21,011 bases of DNA from Methanobacteriota archaeon (GTDB lineage: Archaea; Thermoplasmatota; DTKX01; GCA-020343715), in NCBI GenBank assembly GCA_030594725.1, contig JAUVEQ010000006.1:1-21011 (forward strand). Reading direction: 5' to 3'. Of this stretch, positions 8,188 to 13,827 are shown piece by piece. Positions within the stretch are counted from its first letter, which is position 1, and each line of letters begins with the position of its first letter. Both the position numbers and the translations under genes were made by a program. Under the pieces are notes generated by a model. That model saw only the letters and a list, made by a program, of their open reading frames with translations. It did not search any database and had not been told where the DNA came from.

Positions 8188-8565
8188 TCAGGACCCGTCC
8201 TCAAGGACCCCGCGTATGGTTCCCGCGGTCTTGGCCACGTCAAGCAGCATACCGCCCACCTCGACGGACCTGTCGATGACCACCACGAGTATGTTCCGCT
8301 CGTCGATGGGAGTGGTGAGGATGTAGTGTTGCGTGGCCACGATGATGACCGTTCTGGCCTCCTCGTCCTCCACGGACTCCATCACCAGCTCGCCGATGCC
8401 CTGCATGAACGCGGTCCGGAGGGCCAGGACGTCCAGGTTGACGCTCTCCGGTAGATCGGAGGCCACTGGGATACCTTCCCGGCTGATGATGGTGGATGCC
8501 ACGACGCCGTTGGTCCCCCTGAGGCCCTCGAGGATCCCGTCAAGAGAGGCTCTTGTTGCGGTCAC
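8188..8565 (-). CDS. Roadblock/LC7 domain protein (MglB-like)
   Basis: This single-domain protein of 125 residues (131 if GTG 8583 is used) has the roadblock fold pattern: helix RASLDGILEGLRG, strand VVASTIISREGIPVAS, a central helix containing LALRTAFMQGIGELVME, and strands ARTVIIVATQHYILTTPI and NILVVVIDRS, with a final helix. Roadblock proteins dimerise and bind small Ras-like GTPases. Bacterial MglB is the GTPase-activating partner of MglA. I favour GTG 8565, since GAGGGA (8571-8576) is 5 nt upstream, whereas GTG 8583 has no spaced ribosome site. It is the last gene of the GTPase operon. Its stop abuts the stop of the convergent dehydrogenase (shared TGATCA at 8185-8190). Confidence 0.9.
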   Translation of the reverse strand: MTATRASLDGILEGLRGTNGVVASTIISREGIPVASDLPESVNLDVLALRTAFMQGIGELVMESVEDEEARTVIIVATQHYILTTPIDERNILVVVIDRSVEVGGMLLDVAKTAGTIRGVLEDGS

Positions 8566-8595
8566 GATGGTCCCTCGAGACACCTCGCCGGACGG

Positions 8596-9072
8596 TCAGC
8601 CTTCCCTAACCGTCAGCTCGAAGTTGCAGATGGTGTTCCCAGCGGAGACACAGTCGGTCTCCTGGCAATGATACCGCTTCCGTGTCAGGGCCGAGGTCGT
8701 ACCAGCCAGATAGCCTCTGGTGAGGTCACATGAGTTCGTCCCCGTCTGGCCCAAGGCGAGGGCCTCGGTGGAACCGTCGCATTCCACGTGCAGACGCCCC
8801 TCTGGCATCTCGGTCACGATAATGCGGCCCAGGCCCATCTCGATCCACAGGGACGTCAGGGTCTCGGGCAGGGTCAGGTCGCCGTTCACCTCGATGTTGA
8901 TCTTCCTCGTCACCGCCTCCCCGCTGGAGAACCCTATCCTGAAGAGGATGGCGCGGGCCGCGTCGAGGCCTGCCAGCTCCACGAACTCGTCATGAAGGCT
9001 CTTGAGGATCTGGGTCGGCATTATGAAGAAGGCCGCCTGAATGGACTCATCCGGTTCGGCTCCAACGCCCAT
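8596..9072 (-). CDS. V4R domain protein, stand-alone
   Basis: This 158-residue protein consists mainly of one V4R (4-vinyl reductase-like) domain, a small-ligand-binding fold found in bacteriochlorophyll enzymes and in sensor regions of regulators. It starts with AAFFIMPTQILKSLHDEF and ends with the family's cysteine pattern (Cys115 in CDLTRGYL, then Cys136, Cys141 and Cys149 in YHCQETDC...TICNFEL). It aligns along its whole length with the N-terminal half of the next gene upstream, so the two arose by duplication. The start ATG has GGAGG at 9080-9084 with 7 nt spacing. The gap to the upstream stop is only 3 nt, which implies cotranscription and probably coupled translation. The bound ligand is unknown. 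The conserved cysteines suggest a metal or cofactor. Confidence 0.85.
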   Translation of the reverse strand: MGVGAEPDESIQAAFFIMPTQILKSLHDEFVELAGLDAARAILFRIGFSSGEAVTRKINIEVNGDLTLPETLTSLWIEMGLGRIIVTEMPEGRLHVECDGSTEALALGQTGTNSCDLTRGYLAGTTSALTRKRYHCQETDCVSAGNTICNFELTVREG

Positions 9073-9075
9073 CGT

Positions 9076-10098
9076 TCAGCCTCCATTCAGTGTGAGCGGC
9101 TCCATCTCACGTTCGATCAGTTTCAGGTCCTTCTCGCTGAGGGTGGACGGGCTGATGGTCGCGATCAGCACGCTGTCGTAGATCGCCACCTGGTCCCTCA
9201 CCAGCTGCAGGAACTTCAATGCCGAATGGTAGTTGTTCTGAACGATGAGGTACTCCAGACCCGATATCATCACGGTGGCATGCTCCGCCTTCTTCAAGAA
9301 GTCCTCGATCTTGTGGTACAGCTTGCCAAGCTGCACGGGCTCCACCGCGAACTCCTGCTCGGCGTTGCTCAGCCACAGCACCGGAGTGTTGGTGAGACCG
9401 TACTGACGACGGATCTTGGTGGGGAAGTCGCGGGTGATGCAAAGACCCTGGTTGCCCGATGCCAGCTCGTCCACGAACAGTTTGTAGGCTCCGTCGGCAT
9501 CCTCGGCCTCCACAAGGTAGGCAACGCCCCTCTCCAGTCTCGACTCGGGCTTTTCCTTGGCTGCCACATCAGGGACCTTGGCGGTCTCCTCCTGCACGGG
9601 GGTGAAGTACTCGGTCCCCAAGGTGATGATGAAACAGGTCTCGGACCAGTCCTGTGAGCATTGGATCTCGTCAACGTTGGTCTCCAACTGGCTGAGGCCA
9701 ACGGCCATGCCGTTGAGGTAACCGCGAGTGAAATGACACTTGGGCTCCTTGGGTTTGCCCAGGGCCAGGCTCTCGACCGACTCGTGGAACCTGACCTTGA
9801 TGTGCTCGTCGCTGACCTCCTCCACGGTTATCCGACCGAGACCGATCCCGGCCCACAGGGGGGGTATGGTCTCGGCCATCTCCTCCATGGTCTCGCACCT
9901 CATGCCCATCCTGGTGACCATACCCTCGCCGCAGCGGATGCCGTAACGGTACAGCATGTCGTTGGCGAGGGCATCACCGCCCTGGATCTCGATCTCGTCC
10001 CTGAGGCTCTTGAGGGCGTGCCCAGGCATGATGAAGAAAGCCATCTGGAGAGGGTCCTCCTCCCCCTCCTCCTCGAGTACAATCAGATCCTCTTCCAT
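9076..10098 (-). CDS. V4R plus DUF835 two-domain sensor-like protein
   Basis: The protein has 340 residues. The N-terminal acidic leader (1-16) is followed by a V4R domain (about 17-165), recognisable by MAFFIMPGHALKSLRDE, CHFTRGYLNGMAVGLSQL and CSQDWSETCFIIT. After a linker (166-185) comes a DUF835 domain (about 186-335), with RGVAYLVEAEDADGAYKLF, GLCITRDFP, TPVLWLS, and VMISGLEYLIVQNN followed by a strand-helix ending. DUF835 is a mainly archaeal domain often joined to sensory domains. Its molecular function is unassigned, though the P-loop-less, KaiC/RecA-like look of VMISGLEYLI...NY suggests a relation to output modules. It is the second gene of the operon, 12 nt after the GTPase. A sensor or effector that feeds the GTPase switch is the natural inference. 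Confidence 0.88.
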   Translation of the reverse strand: MEEDLIVLEEEGEEDPLQMAFFIMPGHALKSLRDEIEIQGGDALANDMLYRYGIRCGEGMVTRMGMRCETMEEMAETIPPLWAGIGLGRITVEEVSDEHIKVRFHESVESLALGKPKEPKCHFTRGYLNGMAVGLSQLETNVDEIQCSQDWSETCFIITLGTEYFTPVQEETAKVPDVAAKEKPESRLERGVAYLVEAEDADGAYKLFVDELASGNQGLCITRDFPTKIRRQYGLTNTPVLWLSNAEQEFAVEPVQLGKLYHKIEDFLKKAEHATVMISGLEYLIVQNNYHSALKFLQLVRDQVAIYDSVLIATISPSTLSEKDLKLIEREMEPLTLNGG

Positions 10099-10110
10099 GC
10101 CGATGACCCC

Positions 10111-10668
10111 CTATATCGCATTGATCTTCTTGAAGAAGCTATAGCAGAGTGTGTTCCCCAGCTCGAGGAACGACTTCTCCACATTCTCGCCAGTCTTTGC
10201 AGAGGTGAAGTACAGATGCGCGTTGTACTTCTTAGCGATGCGCTCCGCCTCGGAGAGGTCGAAGGTGCTCTTGTCGATGAGGTCCACCTTGTTTATCAGG
10301 AGGACCAGCGGGACGCTGCCAACCGTCTTTTGGAAACCGGTGGCCCATTCCTCCAGGCTCTTGATGGTCGCCGGCCTGGTGGCATCGGCCACGACGAGGC
10401 CGCCTTCGGCGCCCTGGTAGTAGACGGGATGCAGTCTCGAGTACTCCTTCTGACCAAGGATGTCCCAGATGAGGAGTGAGATCCTCACCTTCATGTCCTG
10501 GGAAGGATGCTTGAAGACCAACGACTTCTTGGTCACTTTGGTTCCGATGGTAGTGATGTACTTGTCGTCGAAGCTGCTGTAGACGTATCGGCGTATCAGA
10601 GAGGTCTTTCCAACAGCAGCATCCCCCAACAGGCAAATCTTCTTGATAAGTTCCTTTGTCTCTGTCAT
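10111..10668 (-). CDS. Ras/Rab-like small GTPase
   Basis: This 185-residue cytosolic GTP-binding switch protein has all G motifs: P-loop GDAAVGKTS (15-23), switch I threonines at 39-40 followed by IGT, G3 WDILGQ (68-73) with the catalytic-type Gln73, NKVD (126-129) for guanine specificity, and TSAK (155-158). The G3 reads DILGQ where eukaryotic Rabs have DTAGQ. There is no C-terminal prenylation cysteine (it ends FFKKINAI), so membrane attachment would need a partner. It is the first gene of the minus-strand operon, and its own promoter lies just upstream. A roadblock protein three genes downstream is the expected regulator, by analogy with MglA/MglB in bacteria and with archaeal Ras-roadblock pairs. 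Confidence 0.95.
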   Translation of the reverse strand: MTETKELIKKICLLGDAAVGKTSLIRRYVYSSFDDKYITTIGTKVTKKSLVFKHPSQDMKVRISLLIWDILGQKEYSRLHPVYYQGAEGGLVVADATRPATIKSLEEWATGFQKTVGSVPLVLLINKVDLIDKSTFDLSEAERIAKKYNAHLYFTSAKTGENVEKSFLELGNTLCYSFFKKINAI

Positions 10669-10696
10669 GCCTACCGAGGCATGTATTGACCAAGGG

Positions 10697-10712
10697 ATAA
10701 ATTAAGTTTCCC
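10697..10712 (-). promoter_or_regulatory. BRE/TATA promoter of the GTPase operon
   Basis: Read on the minus strand, GGAAAC (10711-10706) runs directly into TTAATTTAT (10705-10697), a good BRE/TATA match. The predicted transcription start is near 10675-10680, leaving a very short leader of about 8-12 nt before the ATG at 10668. Confidence 0.6.
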
Positions 10713-10741
10713 AGCTGTTCCAGTGGATTTTCCAGTCACGA

Positions 10742-10782
10742 GCATGAATACCATGGGACATAATGGGCATGAATGCATGATT
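10742..10782. repeat. Short direct repeats GCATGAAT/GCATGATT upstream of the GTPase promoter
   Basis: GCATGAAT occurs at 10742-10749 and 10767-10774, and the second copy is followed directly by GCATGATT (10775-10782). They lie 30-85 bp upstream of the GTPase TATA box, where an archaeal activator could bind. Spaced short direct repeats could be operator half-sites. No protein partner can be named. Confidence 0.3.
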
Positions 10783-10886
10783 CCACCCCCATCTGTAATG
10801 TTTTGTGAACTCCCTGGTTGACATGTCTTTGTTTTCATGGGGTTTGGACACTGATCTGAGGAATCCGAAAAGGCAAACCCTGTTCG

Positions 10887-10900
10887 GCAAAAATTAAATA
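10887..10900 (+). promoter_or_regulatory. Strong BRE/TATA promoter reading toward the RNA candidate and PKD/zinc-ribbon gene
   Basis: GCAAAAA (10887-10893) followed by TTAAATA (10894-10900) is the best archaeal promoter match in the window. Normal spacing puts the start site at about 10920-10926, just before the 5' arm of the long inverted repeat at 10927. The next credible start codon is at 11145, which would mean a leader of roughly 220 nt, unusually long for an archaeal mRNA. Confidence 0.6.
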
Positions 10901-10921
10901 TGATTTAGTACAAAGAATAGT

Positions 10922-11040
10922 ATGTAAGAAGCAGCGGGATGGCATCAATTGTTAGTAAGTTGTTTCTGACTCCCTAACATCAAAACCGCCTCCCCCCCCC
11001 CCCCACCTCATCGTGCCACCCGCTGCTTCTGACTCCTTTT
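10922..11040 (+). ncRNA. Candidate structured RNA or structured leader closed by a 17-bp helix
   Basis: Bases 10927-10944 pair with 11014-11030: twelve base pairs (10927-10938 with 11019-11030), one bulged A (10939), then five more (10940-10944 with 11014-11018). Inside, 10950-10955 pairs with 10974-10979, and a smaller hairpin can form within that loop (AGU at 10958-10960 with ACU at 10969-10971). The remainder is a C-rich single-stranded region with 13 consecutive C. A promoter is correctly placed to start the RNA at the first arm. The 3' arm is followed by CTCCTTTT, a plausible termination site, with a further T5 at 11076-11080. No open frame fits the segment. It could be a free small RNA, a cis-regulatory leader for the gene at 11145, or the remnant of a small inverted-repeat element, although no target-site duplication flanks it. 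Confidence 0.4.
10992..11004 (+). repeat. Homopolymer of 13 C
   Basis: An uninterrupted C13 tract lies in the C-rich loop of the RNA candidate. Tracts this long are prone to slippage and to sequencing or assembly error, so the exact length should be treated as uncertain. Confidence 0.8.
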
Positions 11041-11144
11041 GCCCGTTTCTCTGGCAGGCCTATCCATACCAAACCTTTTTCTGGCGCAATGGCCATTTGT
11101 AGAACGTGCAGCCAGAGGGCCGAACGAACGACCCCAAGGATGGG

Positions 11145-12845
11145 ATGCCAAGCGGCCGGCCCCACGTCGTCCGCACCTTCACCTTGGTCCTCGTCGTGGT
11201 AGCCTTCGCCCTGGCCCTGGCCCTGGCCCCGACCCTGGTCGCGGCAGCCCCCCTGGCCGATGCGGGCCCCGAGATCGAGGATTACACTGGCAGGCCAGTG
11301 GTGTTCGAGGGTTTCGGGACCCCGGACGAATCCCAGAGGATCATACTGTTCGAGTGGGATTTCGACGGTGACGGTGAGTACGACTGGAATTCCACCAAGA
11401 CCGGCATGGCCACGTACAAGTTCTGGGACGTGGGCGTGTACAATTCCACCTTCAGGGTGACCCAGTACAACGTGGACGACCAGGAACTGGTGACCGACAA
11501 CGACACCACCAGGGTAAACATAATCTCTGGCAAGCCCGTGGGAAGGATCACCTCCACCGCGACCGCCCTGGTGAACTCGGACCATCTACTGGAGGCCAAT
11601 TACTACGACCCGGACGGGGGCCAGCTGGAGTACGAGTGGAGGATAGACGGGGACCTGGCCTCGAACGAGGCGTCGTTCAAGTACAAGTTCAAAGAGCTCA
11701 AGACCTACAACGTGACCCTGTTCGTCACCGACGACGAGGATGAATGGGTCACCCAAAGGACCGACATCAGGGCCGTCGAGGAGCTGGACGAGGAGTTCGA
11801 CACCTCGATCTACTTCTACGCCATCGTCATCGTCCTGGCGATCTCCGCAGTTGCGGTCTTGGCCTACTGGAGCATCCTCAAGGGTCACAGGGAGGGCAAG
11901 GGGAAGAAGGACCCGAAGACCTATGCGGAGATGGCGGGAGGGTCCTCCGAGATCGTAACGGAGGCAAGCCTGGCGGACCGGCAGGCAGAGGCCGCGCCAC
12001 GGTCCAAACCGAAGGTGGTCAGACAGGACCGCATGGTGGCGAGTCCCGGGAAGGACAAGGGCGGGGGGCCGAGGGTGGCCGCTGCCCCGGACCGCATGCC
12101 GTGTCCCGAATGCGGCACGATCATGTCCGAGGATGGCTCCTGCGCCTTCTGCGGTTCGAACGAGGCCATCGATAACGTGGAGAAGCAGCTCCGGGACCTC
12201 CAGGGCGAGGGATACATCCTGGCCAAGGCCGAGGAGGAGCTTGAACGTGCCAAGACCGAGCTCCACGTCAAGAACTTCGACGAGGTCGATGCGTACCTCG
12301 CCAACGCCCAGGAGCTGATGGAGGTTGCCGTTCGAGAGCACGAGAAGTGCCTCGCCCTCATGGTCCTGAACGACGAACTGATAATCATGGCCAAGGACCT
12401 GGACCTGGACGTTACCAAGGCATCGAACCTGCTCAAGCTGTCCAAGTCCTTCTTGAAGTCGGGGAAGTACGAGAAGGCGGTCTTTTACGCAGAGCGTAGC
12501 CGTGACTACCTCCTGGACACCCTCGAGCCATTCGACCTTGACCTCTACTTCTGCGAGCACTGCAAGGGGGAGGTCGGCGAGACCGACGACGAGTGCCCCC
12601 ACTGCGAGCAGGCCATCGAGAGCGGCATTCTGAAGAGGGCCAAGCGGGAGCTCGCTGACCTGAAACGGCGCTTCGGGGGACTCTCGAAGGGCCACGAGAA
12701 GCACCAGCCCATCGCCGCACAGCTGGAGAAGGCCACCGAGCATGTGGAGAGCCGTTCAACCTCCGCCGCCAACGAGCACATCGACAAGGCCCGTGGGATG
12801 CTGGACGACACTGGTGTGGGGGATGGTCCGGACGGGGAGGGGTAG
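11145..12845 (+). CDS. PKD-domain membrane protein with two cytoplasmic zinc ribbons
   Basis: I start it at ATG 11145 (566 residues), with AAGGA at 11136-11140, because this gives a compact signal sequence (RPHVVR, then hydrophobic residues 12-34). GTG 11106 would add 13 polar residues. After the signal come two PKD-like domains: about 40-130, with the Ca-site-like WDFDGDGEYDW, and about 130-215, with YDPDGGQLEYEWRIDGD. A membrane helix spans 222-242. The cytoplasmic half has a basic linker, a zinc ribbon (Cys320, 323, 333, 336), a helical region with TPR-like amphipathic repeats (about 345-460), a second zinc ribbon (Cys470, 473, 484, 487) and a charged C-terminal helix. The layout implies that an external binding event is passed to a cytoplasmic protein- or nucleic-acid-binding module. 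It starts the plus-strand cluster and follows the structured-RNA candidate. Confidence 0.85.
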   Translation: MPSGRPHVVRTFTLVLVVVAFALALALAPTLVAAAPLADAGPEIEDYTGRPVVFEGFGTPDESQRIILFEWDFDGDGEYDWNSTKTGMATYKFWDVGVYNSTFRVTQYNVDDQELVTDNDTTRVNIISGKPVGRITSTATALVNSDHLLEANYYDPDGGQLEYEWRIDGDLASNEASFKYKFKELKTYNVTLFVTDDEDEWVTQRTDIRAVEELDEEFDTSIYFYAIVIVLAISAVAVLAYWSILKGHREGKGKKDPKTYAEMAGGSSEIVTEASLADRQAEAAPRSKPKVVRQDRMVASPGKDKGGGPRVAAAPDRMPCPECGTIMSEDGSCAFCGSNEAIDNVEKQLRDLQGEGYILAKAEEELERAKTELHVKNFDEVDAYLANAQELMEVAVREHEKCLALMVLNDELIIMAKDLDLDVTKASNLLKLSKSFLKSGKYEKAVFYAERSRDYLLDTLEPFDLDLYFCEHCKGEVGETDDECPHCEQAIESGILKRAKRELADLKRRFGGLSKGHEKHQPIAAQLEKATEHVESRSTSAANEHIDKARGMLDDTGVGDGPDGEG

Positions 12846-12929
12846 ACCTCGGGCAAGGAAGACGATGAGGCCGAGAAGGAGCCCACCTCGCAGCCAATTC
12901 CCCCGCAAATGTTTTGAGATAGCGCGTCA

Positions 12930-13106
12930 ATGGGGCTGGCCGTGGTAGACCTGGTAGGACTGGCACTGATACTCGGCCTGGTCGGCTCGGGAGCGTTCCT
13001 CTTACATTCGATGGAGGTCACCCGTTCGCTGCCGAGAGTGCGTCTGGCCGCCGTGCTCAGCATCGTGTTCATGATCTCCTTCATCTTCTACGTCTCCCTG
13101 GGGTGA
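12930..13106 (+). CDS. Small two-helix membrane protein, 58 residues
   Basis: ATG 12930 to TGA 13104-13106 encodes a 58-residue protein with two hydrophobic segments (about 3-25 and 39-57) joined by a short loop with three arginines (32, 36, 38). The positive loop suggests that both termini lie outside and the loop is cytoplasmic. It fills most of an otherwise unexplained 274-bp gap, keeps the codon style of its neighbours (G or C in most third positions) and ends 13 nt before the next start. No strong ribosome-binding site is visible. I recognise no family. The regular helix pattern makes chance unlikely, but it is short. Confidence 0.6.
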   Translation: MGLAVVDLVGLALILGLVGSGAFLLHSMEVTRSLPRVRLAAVLSIVFMISFIFYVSLG

Positions 13107-13119
13107 TGATCTGAGCAAG

Positions 13120-13581
13120 ATGGTCAAACGGATGCCATGGGAGGACGCGCCGCCTGAGGACGCTGACACGCTCCAGCGTCCACCGACCCCGATGTCCGTG
13201 AACGACCTACCGGACGACGTGCGCCACATGGTCACCCTGCGACCCAGAAGGAACCCCATGGTGGAGTGGGAACTTGACGAGGAGACCGGACTGGTCACCC
13301 TCGTCTACCCGAAAACGTTCACGAACTTCGAGCAGGCCCTGGGGATCCTCGTACGGCCCGTGACCGAACTAAGGAGGCCCCTTGACGGCCCAGGCTCGTT
13401 CATCTGGCAGCTGTGTGATGGCACGAACGACATCGCCATCATCTGCACCGCCGTGGACGAAGCGTACAAGGAGGAGATGGAGCCCGTCCTCAAGCGGGTC
13501 GTGGGCTTCATCCAGTTGCTGGCCCAGAGAGGGTTGATAGACCTGACGAGGGAAACCCATGAAGATCAAGCAGAAGATTGA
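13120..13581 (+). CDS. PqqD-like protein
   Basis: This 153-residue protein has an unstructured, proline-rich N-terminus (1-40). A PqqD-like domain follows (about 42-145): RNPMVEWELDEETGLVTL, a strand KTFTNFEQA, then the characteristic LDGPGSFIWQLCDGTNDIAIIC, a helix, and a C-terminal winged-helix-like end VVGFIQLLAQRGLIDL. PqqD domains bind the leader peptide of ribosomally made, modified peptides and present it to a radical-SAM enzyme. Stand-alone archaeal versions exist whose partner is unknown. No radical-SAM gene or obvious precursor peptide lies in this window, so a RiPP role is not supported. A protein-recognition role linked to the zinc-ribbon neighbours is possible. It overlaps the next gene by 23 bp. 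The start is ATG 13120 and the ribosome site is weak. Confidence 0.75.
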   Translation: MVKRMPWEDAPPEDADTLQRPPTPMSVNDLPDDVRHMVTLRPRRNPMVEWELDEETGLVTLVYPKTFTNFEQALGILVRPVTELRRPLDGPGSFIWQLCDGTNDIAIICTAVDEAYKEEMEPVLKRVVGFIQLLAQRGLIDLTRETHEDQAED

Positions 13582-13768
13582 GAGAGGCAAGAAGAAGGAA
13601 GTGGTGACCACCCTATTCTGTCCAGACTGCGGTGGGACGAACCTCAGCTACGAGGCGGGAATGATAACGGGCCAGAAGTACCACTGCGCGGACTGCCACT
13701 ACAGGGGCACCTTCGTACTGGAGCGGAAGGTCGTCATGAAGGACAACGAGGTGGTGGAGGAGCTCTAG
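13559..13768 (+). CDS. Small zinc-ribbon protein A
   Basis: This 69-residue protein has a basic N-terminal helix (MKIKQKIERGKKK), then a single zinc ribbon with CPDC and CADC separated by 18 residues, and a short strand-rich, charged end. The core reads CPDCGGTNLSY...YHCADCHYRG. It is paralogous to the two small genes downstream. The ATG lies inside the PqqD-like gene in another frame (23-bp overlap), so translation of the two is probably coupled. Ribbons of this kind occur in transcription and translation factors and in scaffold proteins. The partner is unknown. Confidence 0.8.
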   Translation: MKIKQKIERGKKKEVVTTLFCPDCGGTNLSYEAGMITGQKYHCADCHYRGTFVLERKVVMKDNEVVEEL

Positions 13769-13800
13769 CGGGGTCCCAACCTTCAATAACCTCACGCCCC

Positions 13801-13808
13801 ATTTATTC
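13801..13808 (+). promoter_or_regulatory. TATA-like element before zinc-ribbon protein B
   Basis: ATTTATTC stands out in the GC-rich 59-bp gap. Its centre is about 24 nt before the ATG at 13828, so the transcript could be leaderless, although GGTGG at 13817-13821 could also act as a ribosome site. The BRE part is poor. Confidence 0.35.
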
Positions 13809-13827
13809 TAGTATCTGGTGGTCCGTC

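Noticed and set aside
10702..10890. Open frame of 62 codons on the minus strand upstream of the GTPase gene
   Set aside because: It overlaps the GTPase promoter, lacks a ribosome site, and its composition (many Trp, His and Met) is unlike the neighbouring proteins, so it is most likely chance in an AT-rich region.
10927..11030. Small inverted-repeat transposable element (MITE-like)
   Set aside because: The flanks (TGTA on the left, GACT on the right) show no target-site duplication, no second copy occurs in the window, and a promoter is aligned to the first arm, which favours an RNA.
11039..11371. Open frame in another phase over the start of the PKD/zinc-ribbon gene
   Set aside because: The translation is Arg/Pro/Gly-rich and overlaps the signal peptide region of the better-supported gene.
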